Source: JBBRYB01 sp038238115
GTDB taxonomy: Bacteria > Actinomycetota > Actinomycetes > Propionibacteriales > Nocardioidaceae
DNA length: 8,436 bases
Reading direction: 5' to 3'
Assembly: GCA_038238115.1 (NCBI GenBank)
Contig: JBBRYB010000105.1
Span: 1-8,436 of the forward strand
Below the pieces are notes generated by a model. The model had not been told where the DNA came from, searched no databases, and saw nothing but the letters and a program-made list of their open reading frames with translations. A program made the position numbers and the translations under genes. Positions 1 through 6,299 of this stretch are shown piece by piece; the stretch's first letter is position 1; each line of letters starts with the position of its first letter.

Positions 1-31
1 CCACCGCGGTACCATTTCCGCACACCCAACC

Positions 32-38
32 GAGGGAG
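32..38 (+). promoter_or_regulatory. Strong ribosome binding site of the 27-residue membrane miniprotein
   Basis: GAGGGAG lies 7 nt ahead of the ATG at 46. This is close to an ideal actinobacterial Shine-Dalgarno sequence, and it is the main reason to treat the very short frame that follows as a real gene. Confidence 0.7.
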
Positions 39-45
39 TCTCACA

Positions 46-129
46 ATGTTGTGGACCATTCTCATCATCTTGGCGATCATTGCGCTTGCGATTTTCATCT
101 TCAGCCGTGTTCGTGGTGGCGGCCGCTGA
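46..129 (+). CDS. Small hydrophobic membrane miniprotein (27 aa)
   Basis: The frame encodes 27 residues: an N-terminal MLWT, a run of Ile, Leu, Ala and Phe from about residue 5 to 19, then a positively charged tail (SRVRGGGR). That is one transmembrane helix with a basic end, predicted to lie on the cytoplasmic side. The ATG at 46 is preceded at 7 nt by GAGGGAG and the frame ends at a TGA at 127-129. Very short one-helix proteins beginning MLWTI are, from memory, common and unnamed in Actinomycetota; no function is known to me. It converges on the dsrE2-like gene, whose stop is at 296. No promoter can be placed because only 45 bases precede it. The call rests on the ribosome binding site and the hydrophobic pattern, not on a domain. 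Confidence 0.7.
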   Translation: MLWTILIILAIIALAIFIFSRVRGGGR

Positions 130-295
130 GTCTGATCTTGTTGGCGAGATCGCACTGACCGCGGAAGTCAGGTCGCGCCGGTTGATCGCGGCGTTCACCC
201 GACGGGCGGGCTGCCCGGTCGCAATGATGAGACGAGGGGACGGTCCGGACCAGCCGGTTGTCGCGACCACCGCTTGGATCCGCCACCGGCCATTC

Positions 296-814
296 TCAGA
301 TGAACAGCATTTGGGCGCCTGCGGTCTTTTCGATGAAGTCGCTGGCGCTGATGATGGCTTCGACGTCGCCGTAGAGGTCTTCTTCGGTGAGGTGGTTCAT
401 GTCGGCCGACAGCCGGCAGGCCCATAGGTGACCGCCGGAGGCGACGATCTGTTCCAGGAACTCGGGCACCTCGGGTATGTCGAGGTCGGCGATGGACTTC
501 TTCAGCTTCGACGTCGCCATGGCCGTCATGCCGGGCATGCCGCCGAGGCCCTGGGGCATGTGGGTGGCGGTGTTGCCCAGCATGGTGAACTTCAGGTCTC
601 CCATGGTCTTCTTGTTGATCATGTCGAAGCCCCAGAAGGTGAAGAACAGGTGCGTCTCGACGCCCTCACCGAGGGCGGCGTTCGCCAGGATGAGGGCGGG
701 GTAGGCCATGTCGAGGCTGCCCTTCGAACAGATGATGGCGAGCTTGCGTCCCGCGTGTTCCTCGCTGTCGAAGCTGGGGACGATGGCGGGGGCGGCGTCG
801 ATGGTGGTGGTCAT
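296..814 (-). CDS. DsrE/DsrF/DrsH-like family protein (DsrE2 type)
   Basis: This 172-residue protein matches the DsrE2 type (DrsE_2 domain). An N-terminal beta strand (KLAIICSKGSLD, residues 24-35) leads into an alpha/beta fold with the family's hydrophobic block ending FFTFWGF, then a Gly/Met-rich loop (MPQGLGGMPGM) and a C-terminal strand carrying WACRLSADM. Cys133 in WAC sits where DsrE-family proteins carry their sulfur-binding cysteine; Cys29 is a second candidate. DsrE proteins are cytoplasmic sulfur carriers that pass sulfane sulfur to DsrC/TusE or TusA partners. The ATG at 814 has an AGGAA element about 8 nt upstream, and the gene follows the DsrC/TusE-like gene after 39 nt as the last gene of the cluster. 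The family call is firm; the partner and direction of sulfur flow are inferred. Confidence 0.9.
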   Translation of the reverse strand: MTTTIDAAPAIVPSFDSEEHAGRKLAIICSKGSLDMAYPALILANAALGEGVETHLFFTFWGFDMINKKTMGDLKFTMLGNTATHMPQGLGGMPGMTAMATSKLKKSIADLDIPEVPEFLEQIVASGGHLWACRLSADMNHLTEEDLYGDVEAIISASDFIEKTAGAQMLFI

Positions 815-853
815 GACAACTCGTTCCTGAGATGGGAGGAGGGTGGGCGGTGC

Positions 854-1168
854 TCAGACGCAGCCGTGCGGCTTGGGCAGGCCGGCGACGTAGGCCATCT
901 TCTTGGCGGGCTTCTGCGGGAACAGCGCGAAGAGCTGCTTGACTCCGATGCCGCCCTGGGTCGAGACCCTTCGCAGGGTCGGCGTCTCGCCCTTCTCGGC
1001 GAAGTCGCCGCGCAGGAAGTGGATGGCCTTCCAATGCTCGTCGCTCAGGGTGATACCGATGGCGGTGGCGAGCACTTGCGCGAGGTCCTCGTCCCATTCG
1101 CTCGGGTCGGTCAGGAAGCCTTCGTCGTTGACCTGGATCGGGCGTCCGGCGAGTGTGGTGACAGGCAT
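854..1168 (-). CDS. DsrC/TusE-family sulfur relay protein with only the C-terminal cysteine
   Basis: The 104-residue length fits DsrC/TusE. The family pattern is clear: an N-terminal strand with DEGFLTDPSEWDED (residues 14-27), a helical middle (DEHWKAIHFLRGDF) and the flexible C-terminal arm ending AGLPKPHGCV. Cys103, the penultimate residue, is the family's CysA, which carries persulfide or forms a trisulfide. The second cysteine of true DsrC (CysB, eleven positions before CysA) is absent; alanine occupies that place. This resembles TusE and the DsrC-like single-cysteine proteins, so it probably acts as a sulfur carrier rather than a DsrAB trisulfide substrate. The ATG at 1168 lies 3 nt past the TAG of the flavoprotein gene, and its ribosome binding site AAGGAG is the last codons of that gene, so translation is probably coupled. 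Confidence 0.92.
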   Translation of the reverse strand: MPVTTLAGRPIQVNDEGFLTDPSEWDEDLAQVLATAIGITLSDEHWKAIHFLRGDFAEKGETPTLRRVSTQGGIGVKQLFALFPQKPAKKMAYVAGLPKPHGCV

Positions 1169-1171
1169 CAG

Positions 1172-2428
1172 CTACATCTCCTTCGGGTGGGTCGTGGCGG
1201 CGGTCTTGCCGAGCATCGACATGTGTGCAGGGAGCGGCAGCGGACGGCCGGGCAGCAGCACGTTCCAGTAGATCCAGCGGAACGCGAGCTTGCCGAGGTG
1301 GTTGCGGCGGGTCTCCTTGAGCAGGGCGAGGGGTCCGGCGACCGGCAGCGGGTAGGTGCCGGTGAGCGGCTCGGTGTCGTAGTTGAAGTCGATCAGGAGT
1401 CCCTTGCCGTCGCCGGACTCGATGAAGCAGTTGGCGTGGCCGTCGAACGACCCGGTCATCGGGTTGCCGTCGATGAGCTGCAGGAAGTTGTCGACGAAGA
1501 TCTCGACCGAGAAGTGCGCCACGGACCCGGCCTTGGACGTCGGGATGTCGCAGGAGTCACCGACAGCGAAGATGTTCTCGAAGGCCTTGGACTGCAAGGT
1601 GTGCTTGTCGACGGGCACGTAGTTCAGCTCGTCACCGAGCCCGGAGCGTTCGACGAAGTCCGCGCCCATGTTGAGGGGCACCGTGACGAGAAGATCGAAC
1701 GGGACCTCCCGCTCGTCGTAGGACACGAGGGTCTTGGACTCGGGGTCGATGTGTTCGACCAAGAAGTCGGACTCGACCAGGATCTTGCGCTCCTCGAGCA
1801 TCGATCCGAGGTGCTCGGAGGCGACCGGCTTGGTGAACGCACCGGGCAGCGGGGTGACGTAGACGAGCTCCACCCGATCGCGCAGGCCCTTCTCCCGGAG
1901 CCAGGCCTCGGCCAGGAACGTGAACTCCAGCGGAGCGACCGGGCACTTGATCGGCATGTCCGTGATGTGGACGACGAGCCTCCCGTGGTCGAACTCCTTC
2001 AGTGCTGTGGCCAGCGCCCTCGCGCCCTCGAAGGTGTAGAAGTCGAAGATGCTGCGCCGCCACTCGGGACCGAGCATGCCCGGGGTCTGATCAGGCCTCG
2101 GAGTGGTGCCGGAGGCGATGACGAGATAGTCGTAGGCCAAGGTCCGGCCGTCGGCCAGCGTCACCGTGTTGATCGGTGCATCGACACGGTCGACGTCACC
2201 GATCACGAAGTCGACGCCCTTAGGCAGCTGGGCGCGGCGGGAGCGGTTGATCTGGTCAGGGGTGTAGAGCCCGAAGGGGAGGAACAGGTAGCCCGGCTGG
2301 TAGGGATGGACGTCGTCGCGGTCGACCACCGTGATGACCCACTCCTGGCGGTCGAGGCGGCGGCGGAGCTTGTTGACGATCATCGTCCCGGCCGTACCCG
2401 CACCCAGCACCAACAGTCGCCTCTTCAC
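1172..2428 (-). CDS. Sulfide:quinone oxidoreductase-like FAD-dependent oxidoreductase
   Basis: The 418-residue protein is a two-dinucleotide-fold flavoprotein of the SQR/NDH-2 superfamily. Visible elements are the N-terminal FAD fold (LLVLGAGTAG, residues 5-14) with an acidic strand end (VVDRDD), the ASGTTPRP loop (105-112), and the second FAD motif NIFAVGDSCD (285-294). Cysteines at 162 (PIKCPVAP), 293 and 334 (HANCFIES) include two placed like the redox pair of SQRs. The tail (about 364-418) is rich in Arg, Trp and aromatics, as in the membrane-binding C-terminus of SQRs. The family oxidises sulfide to sulfane sulfur and reduces quinone at the membrane. The GTG at 2428 is preferred because GAGGGAG lies 6 nt upstream; a TTG at 2443 is in frame but that TTG overlaps the same element. 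The exact SQR type, and sulfide as the substrate, are inferred. Confidence 0.88.
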   Translation of the reverse strand: MKRRLLVLGAGTAGTMIVNKLRRRLDRQEWVITVVDRDDVHPYQPGYLFLPFGLYTPDQINRSRRAQLPKGVDFVIGDVDRVDAPINTVTLADGRTLAYDYLVIASGTTPRPDQTPGMLGPEWRRSIFDFYTFEGARALATALKEFDHGRLVVHITDMPIKCPVAPLEFTFLAEAWLREKGLRDRVELVYVTPLPGAFTKPVASEHLGSMLEERKILVESDFLVEHIDPESKTLVSYDEREVPFDLLVTVPLNMGADFVERSGLGDELNYVPVDKHTLQSKAFENIFAVGDSCDIPTSKAGSVAHFSVEIFVDNFLQLIDGNPMTGSFDGHANCFIESGDGKGLLIDFNYDTEPLTGTYPLPVAGPLALLKETRRNHLGKLAFRWIYWNVLLPGRPLPLPAHMSMLGKTAATTHPKEM

Positions 2429-2434
2429 AATCCA

Positions 2435-2441
2435 CTCCCTC
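2435..2441 (-). promoter_or_regulatory. Ribosome binding site fixing the GTG start of the flavoprotein
   Basis: On the minus strand GAGGGAG is followed by 6 nt and GTG. The longer reading from TTG at 2443 would put this element inside the coding region, so the shorter protein is the better model. Confidence 0.7.
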
Positions 2442-2448
2442 AACTCAG

Positions 2449-2529
2449 CGGGACAGGTCCCGGTCCTACTTCCACGCTAGGAGCCATCGGACCGGGACGT
2501 GAGAGCCAAACGTCCCGGATAAGTAGGAC
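2449..2529. promoter_or_regulatory. Nested inverted repeats: candidate operator/promoter of the flavoprotein gene
   Basis: The 135-nt gap between the regulator gene and the flavoprotein gene holds overlapping dyads. CGGGAC (2449-2454) faces GTCCCG (2457-2462); CCGGTCC (2460-2466) faces GGACCGG (2489-2495); CCGGGACGT (2492-2500) faces ACGTCCCGG (2510-2518) perfectly; and GTCCTACTT (2463-2471) faces AAGTAGGAC (2521-2529). Four copies of the half-site CGGGAC result, two in each orientation. A minus-strand TAGCGT (2479-2474) could be a -10 element, with its -35 position inside the third dyad; no good TTGACA is present. The likely ligand is the CsoR/CstR-type protein encoded next door, which is inference. 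The 2492-2518 hairpin alone could also attenuate transcription, but no T tract follows. Confidence 0.45.
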
Positions 2530-2563
2530 TGTCGGCACACGGACCGAGCAGACCGTCGCCGCG

Positions 2564-2827
2564 TCAGGCGAGGGAGAGGAAGAGCTTCTCCATCTTCTTG
2601 ATGTCGACGCTGTCGATGTCGTCGCCCTGGGTGAGGCACTGCTGGAGGCCGGTGGCGACGATGGCGAACCCGGCCCGGTCCCGCGCCTTCGAGACGGCGG
2701 CGAGTTGGGTGACGACGTCCTCGCAGTCGCGGCCCTCCTCGAGCATCTTGAGGACGCCGGCGAGCTGGCCCTGAGCGCGCTTGATCCGGTTGAGGACGGG
2801 GCTCATAGTCTCGGGGTCGAGCTCCAT
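2564..2827 (-). CDS. CsoR/CstR-family repressor (metal-sensitive/persulfide-sensing, DUF156)
   Basis: The 87-residue all-helical protein shows the family's N-terminal helix (LNRIKRAQGQLAGVLKMLEE, residues 12-31), GRDCEDVVTQL (32-42) and QQCLTQG (62-68). Cys35 and Cys64 match the two conserved cysteines. In copper-sensing CsoR a histidine lies four residues before the second cysteine; here that residue is Gly60, and the residue after Cys35 is Glu. Two cysteines without the histidine is the pattern of CstR, which senses persulfides by forming di- to tetrasulfide links and then releases DNA. The ATG at 2827 follows the DUF302 gene's TGA by one base, with GAAGG 6 nt upstream, so the two are probably co-translated. 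A target operator is likely at 2449-2529. Family is firm; persulfide as ligand is inference supported by the neighbours. Confidence 0.9.
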   Translation of the reverse strand: MELDPETMSPVLNRIKRAQGQLAGVLKMLEEGRDCEDVVTQLAAVSKARDRAGFAIVATGLQQCLTQGDDIDSVDIKKMEKLFLSLA

Positions 2828-2828
2828 G

Positions 2829-3233
2829 TCAGGCCTTCACTGGGTCGGTGGTGAGTGCAGCGAGTGCGGCGCCGAGGCGCCGCCTGGCATCGGCAGCGAC
2901 TTCGTGAAAGGCGTCGCCGGCGAGCCCCATCATCGCGTCGGGGTCGAATGCCTGCACGATCGTGGTGTTCTCGTCGAGGGACCGTACGACCACGTTGCAT
3001 GGGAGCACCGCGGCGATGGAGGGGTCCAGCTGGAGTGCCTGGTAGGCCAGTTGGGGCCGACAGGCTCCGAGGATCACCTGTGGGCTGACGTCGACGTCGA
3101 GCTTGGCCTTCAGGGTAGCCTTCAGATCGATCTCGGTCAGGACGCCGAAGCCCTGGTCGACCAGGGCGGCGCGTACCGCCTCGACGGTCTCCGCGTAGGG
3201 ACGGCTCAGCGTGGTGTTCATGGTGTAGCTCAA
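2829..3233 (-). CDS. DUF302 domain-containing protein
   Basis: Starting from TTG at 3233 the product has 134 residues and begins MSYTMNTTL, the form I remember for actinobacterial DUF302 proteins. The DUF302 core is evident: DQGFGVLTEIDLKATLKAKL (26-45), LGACRP (55-60), a helix QLAYQALQLDPSI, and LPCNVVVR (77-84). Cys58 and Cys79 lie in conserved blocks. AAGGGAG is 6 nt before the TTG; the ATG four codons further in (3221) has no comparable element, which decides the start. DUF302 proteins are small cytoplasmic proteins of unknown biochemical role, often found beside sulfur-metabolism or redox genes. As first gene of the sulfur cluster it overlaps nothing and is separated from the regulator by one base. 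Its two cysteines make a sulfur or thiol role plausible, but that is inference. Confidence 0.88.
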   Translation of the reverse strand: MSYTMNTTLSRPYAETVEAVRAALVDQGFGVLTEIDLKATLKAKLDVDVSPQVILGACRPQLAYQALQLDPSIAAVLPCNVVVRSLDENTTIVQAFDPDAMMGLAGDAFHEVAADARRRLGAALAALTTDPVKA

Positions 3234-3239
3234 CAGGTG

Positions 3240-3246
3240 CTCCCTT
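3240..3246 (-). promoter_or_regulatory. Ribosome binding site fixing the TTG start of the DUF302 gene
   Basis: AAGGGAG on the minus strand stands 6 nt before TTG at 3233 but 18 nt before the ATG at 3221, so the TTG start is favoured. Confidence 0.65.
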
Positions 3247-3277
3247 AATGGTGGTCTGCGGTCTCGCCCAGTCTCGC

Positions 3278-3708
3278 TCAACGCGGTCGCGTCCCGCCAT
3301 GGCCGTCTGGCGTCGGCCGCCAAACCCTACAGCTTTCCGATTTGGCCCATACCAGCCAGCGATAGACGTCGAAGGAGTGCACCTTGAGCGCCGTCCGATC
3401 GGTAGGCGTCGCCGACGGTGACATCGGTATCCATTGGCCGACGTCGAGACGCTGGAACGCGGATATCTGGCTCGTTGCGCTCGAGCGGCCGAGGTTGTCG
3501 AGCAAGTTGTTGCTGTAGAAACCGGCCCGTCCGCAGCCCACCTGCACCAACCATGGCCATACCGACTCAGTTGACCTGTTGATCGTGATCGCCCTCGTCG
3601 CTCTGTATTGAGCGAGCGGGAAGAGCGTGTCTCCCGGCGTATCCGAGACCCGTTCATCCGGGGTGGCCCCCAGCCGAGATGCCAACGGCGATACAGCGGC
3701 GCAGTCAC
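3278..3708 (-). pseudogene. SRPBCC-like protein gene, frameshifted and 3'-truncated
   Basis: Reading from GTG at 3708 gives TAPLYRRWHLGWG, then the frame is lost. One frame over, the protein continues ATPDERVSDTPGDTL, a strand with RAITINRSTESVWPWLVQ, then GCGRAGFYSNNLLDNL and LKVHSFDVYRWLVWAKSE. This is the N-terminal two thirds of an actinobacterial SRPBCC-like (polyketide cyclase/START fold) family, which binds hydrophobic ligands. The break coincides with a run of five C at 3667-3671 (minus strand G run) where six would restore Trp-Gly-Ala-Thr; with that base the frame is 143 residues. The family usually runs on with another 40 or so residues, so the 3' end is also missing; the TGA falls 45 nt before the DUF302 start. 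An assembly error at the C run remains possible. Confidence 0.72.
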
Positions 3709-3795
3709 CAGCGCAGGCAGGTCCCGCGGTAAGTCAGCTAACTCCGCGCGCCAGCTCAGGTCCCGTTGGCCGGGAAGGATGAGCGAAGGGAGTCG

Positions 3796-4385
3796 TCATG
3801 TCAGCATCACCTCAGCGCCGTTGTCGGCCGCCTGGCGTGCCGCGACGACCAGGCCCGCGCGCCATCCCGGGGCACGGCCATTTGGTGGCGGGCGAATGTT
3901 GAGCTCGCCGACGCACTCGTGGCTGCTGGCGAGCAACCAAGAGGTCAGCGAGTTGGAGTTCCACATGTCGCCTGTGCCTAGCTCGTCGCGTCCCCAGGTC
4001 AGCGCCGGAACTTCCGGGACAAGCTCCAGCAGCCGGCTCACGCGAGGGGGGTCCCGGCTGACGACGTGGGGGCTCTCGACGGATTCGTTCAGGTCGGGTA
4101 TCTCGCCGTTTCTCCACCGGCGTACCTCGTAGCGAAAGAGTGCGGGGCGAGCAAGGCAGCAAGACCCGACCGGGCCCTCGCGGACGCCCCCCGGTCGGTC
4201 GCGTCGCTGGCCCACACTGGGGTCATTTCGATTACGTAGCGTTCGTCGCCGATCCGCACTTCGAGCGCCGAGTGGTACAGCTCGCGGACGGCTCGATGCT
4301 GGTGCCTGGCCATGATGGCCTCAAGAATGCGGCCATTCCAGCGAACCGAATGACCGCCGGCGCCGAGCGGCAGCCAATACAGCAT
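3796..4385 (-). pseudogene. Conserved actinobacterial hypothetical gene with one frameshift
   Basis: The first segment, from ATG at 4385 (GGAG 7 nt upstream), reads YWLPLGAGGHSVRWNGRI and LYHSALEVRIGDERYVIE. The second segment, in the neighbouring frame, reads REGPVGS, LFRYEVRRWRNGEIPD and DELGTGDMWNSNSLTSWLL. I remember these blocks together in one unnamed actinobacterial protein of about this size; I know no function or catalytic motif for it. The frames meet at six C in a row at 4187-4192; one more base gives a clean 196-residue frame (590+1 nt divides by three). The gene follows the DUF998 gene by 40 nt in the same direction. Because the rest of the coding pattern is well kept, the break is either recent or a sequencing error in the homopolymer. 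Confidence 0.68.
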
Positions 4386-4425
4386 GACCACGCTCCGGGC
4401 TCATGTCCTCCTGCGGCTAGCTGAG

Positions 4426-5115
4426 TCATCGCTGGGACGCTCGTTCGACCGGATCGGGTGTTGTGCGGGTAGCGGCCAAGGCGGCGCCGAGGGTGACGAT
4501 CCACAGCACGACCGGGTACACGACCCATCGCTCGACGCCGCCTTCGCCGAGCCGTGCCACCGGCGCCCAGTCGATGAAGAAGACGCCGCCGATGACTAGG
4601 GACGAGAGGGAGACGATCCCGAGGCCGGTGTGCATCAGGCGCAGTGCGCCGGTGTGTAGTTTGGCGGTGGTGATGGCAGCGATGCCGCCCGCCGTGAACG
4701 CGATCATGGAGAACAGGGTGTGTGGTGCCAGGAGGTTGCCGGGGAAGAACCCGACGCCGATCATGCCCAATCCGAGCAGGGCGACGGGGAGCGTTGTCCG
4801 CCTGGCGTTGTGGGCCTGGTGCAGGAGGTATGCAGTGACCGCGATGGCCAGGCCGGCGAGGATCATCGTCAGGTTGAAGATGAGGGCCGATGGCTGACGT
4901 ACGAGGTTGTCGGGCCGCATCGCAGCCAGGTCGCTGACCGACTGGCTGTGCGTGTTGTACGCCGCCGGGTACAGGGCCTCAGCGGTGATGATTCCCATCA
5001 GGACGCTTGCTCCACCCAGAAGCAAGAGCACGCCTGCGACGGCGGTTTTCGGTGAGCCGTCAGGCGTGGTGAGGCAGGCAGACGGCTTGTCGAGCGGCTG
5101 TACGGTCGGGGTCAC
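4426..5115 (-). CDS. DUF998 family integral membrane protein
   Basis: The 229-residue protein begins at GTG 5115 with AAGAGG about 4 nt upstream. Six hydrophobic segments are visible near residues 25-47, 76-98, 107-125, 130-150, 158-180 and 193-213, the usual topology of DUF998. The extracytoplasmic loop after the first helix carries YNTHSQSVSDLAA, and a FFPGN motif follows the third helix, both typical of the family. No transport or catalytic function is established for DUF998 that I can name. It is the first of three minus-strand genes leading to the sulfur cluster and is intact, unlike the two after it. No convincing promoter was found in the 383 bp between it and the divergent ABC gene. 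Confidence 0.82.
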   Translation of the reverse strand: MTPTVQPLDKPSACLTTPDGSPKTAVAGVLLLLGGASVLMGIITAEALYPAAYNTHSQSVSDLAAMRPDNLVRQPSALIFNLTMILAGLAIAVTAYLLHQAHNARRTTLPVALLGLGMIGVGFFPGNLLAPHTLFSMIAFTAGGIAAITTAKLHTGALRLMHTGLGIVSLSSLVIGGVFFIDWAPVARLGEGGVERWVVYPVVLWIVTLGAALAATRTTPDPVERASQR

Positions 5116-5498
5116 GATGCCTCTTCGGGGTTATTTGTTCCGTGTTCAGTTTCTCCTTCCATCCTGGCGAGATCGCTCCGGCGGTGACAGGGCCTAACGT
5201 CCCATCCAGTCGCGACAAGGGTCCTCTGGCTCCCGCGTGATCGGGCCTCGGCCGCAGCGGCTGGGCTTGCCGACGCGGTGGTGTCGTTGTTGATGAGTCG
5301 ACCTCGTGACAACCTCAACGTTTGCGATTGGTGACGTGTCATGCAGGGCCGAATGTCGGCCGAGGTCAGGTCGTAAGTCCCCACCTGGGTGAGTGGACGG
5401 GGCTAGCGTCGAGGTACAGGGATGCGCCACGCCGAAGGGCTCGTGCTCCATCAGAGATTTCATGGCCCATTCCGCGCGGGCCTGTCTTGGAGCGTCCC
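5116..5498. other. Divergent intergenic region without a supported gene
   Basis: This 383-bp stretch separates the minus-strand DUF998 gene from the plus-strand ABC ATPase remnant. It should hold both promoters, but no -10/-35 pair stands out. Open frames here show no recognisable domain and no good ribosome binding site except GGAG at 5489-5492, which serves the ATPase start at 5499. Confidence 0.6.
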
Positions 5499-6298
5499 AT
5501 GTCCATTGACCAAGCACGTGTGCCCAACGCGCTCACCGCTCCACGGGGGCTCGAGGTCGAGACCCACGCGGTCGCTCAAGCCATCGGGCTGAGCAAGGTC
5601 TATGGCGGTGGAGCAGCCGAGGTGGTGGCGCTGAACGACGTGACCGTGCAGTTCGGGCGGGGCCAGCTTACGGCGATCATGGACCGTCCGGCTCCGGAAA
5701 GTCGACGTTATGCACCGCATGGCCGCACTGGACACTCCCACCTCGGGCCAGGTCGTCATCGACGTAGTCGACATCAGCGGTCTGAAAGACAAGGCGCTGA
5801 CGCGACTTCGCCGCGACCGCCTCGGGTTTGTGTTTCAGGCCTACCACCTCGTGCCGACCTCACAGCGCGGGAGAACATCACTCTTCCCGTGGACATCGCC
5901 GGATCGAAGCTCGACAAGGGGTGGTTCGACACGGTCGTCGACACCCTCGGCATTCGGGACCGGCTGTCCCACCGGCCCAACGAACTCTCCGGGATCAGCA
6001 GCAGCGGGTTGCCTGTGCGGGCGCTGGTGAGCCGGCCCGCCATCGTGTTCGCCGACGAGCCCACCGGCAACCTGGACTCGCGTGCCATCCGTGAGATTCT
6101 CAAGTTCCCCCGTGGCTCGGTCGACGACTTCGGCGAGACCATCGTGATGGTCACGCACGACCCGGTGGCAGCGTCGTATGCCCGACCGCGTGTTGTTCTT
6201 GCTGGAGTGGCCGGATCGTCGACGAGATCCTTGCTCCCACCACGTCGTCGGTGTCGGAGTAGATGAAGACCCTGGAGCTAGCCGGTCGGAGGTCCTGA
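5499..6298 (+). pseudogene. Decayed LolD/MacB-type ABC transporter ATP-binding protein
   Basis: From ATG 5499 (GGAG 6 nt upstream) the reading VAQAIGLSKVYGGGAAEVVA is an ABC N-terminus. Walker A (GPSGSGKST) is only readable one frame over, and the following helix in a third frame. The Q loop (FVFQAYHLVPT), Walker B (IVFADEPTGNLDS) and H loop (VMVTHDP) are all there. Lesions found: one base missing near 5681, 5709, 5859 and 5993, two missing near 6018-6021, one extra near 6183 and 6207, and a TAG at 6260-6262 where Lys (AAG) is expected. Undoing these gives 804 nt, exactly 268 codons, an ordinary length for the family. Ser-to-Ile and Leu-to-Pro type changes are also likely (DSRAIREILKFPRG). 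It ends one base before the permease ATG, as in intact exporter pairs. The product cannot be functional as it stands. Confidence 0.88.
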
Positions 6299-6299
6299 C

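Noticed and set aside
242..251. Perfect palindrome GGTCCGGACC between the convergent genes
   Set aside because: Too short and without a loop or T tract to call a terminator; expected at this base composition.
2492..2518. Rho-independent terminator after the regulator gene
   Set aside because: The hairpin is strong but no T tract follows on the minus strand; an operator is the better reading.
428..2854. 808-codon open frame on the plus strand across the sulfur cluster
   Set aside because: It is the antisense of four well-recognised genes, has low-complexity Gly/Glu/Asp/Val-rich text and no domain; it results from codon bias at high G+C.
3608..4132. 174-codon plus-strand frame
   Set aside because: It is antisense to the two frameshifted genes, whose minus-strand readings match known families better.
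5112..5384. 90-codon minus-strand frame ending at the DUF998 start
   Set aside because: No recognisable domain, no clear ribosome binding site, and Arg/Ser-rich text typical of non-coding high-G+C DNA.
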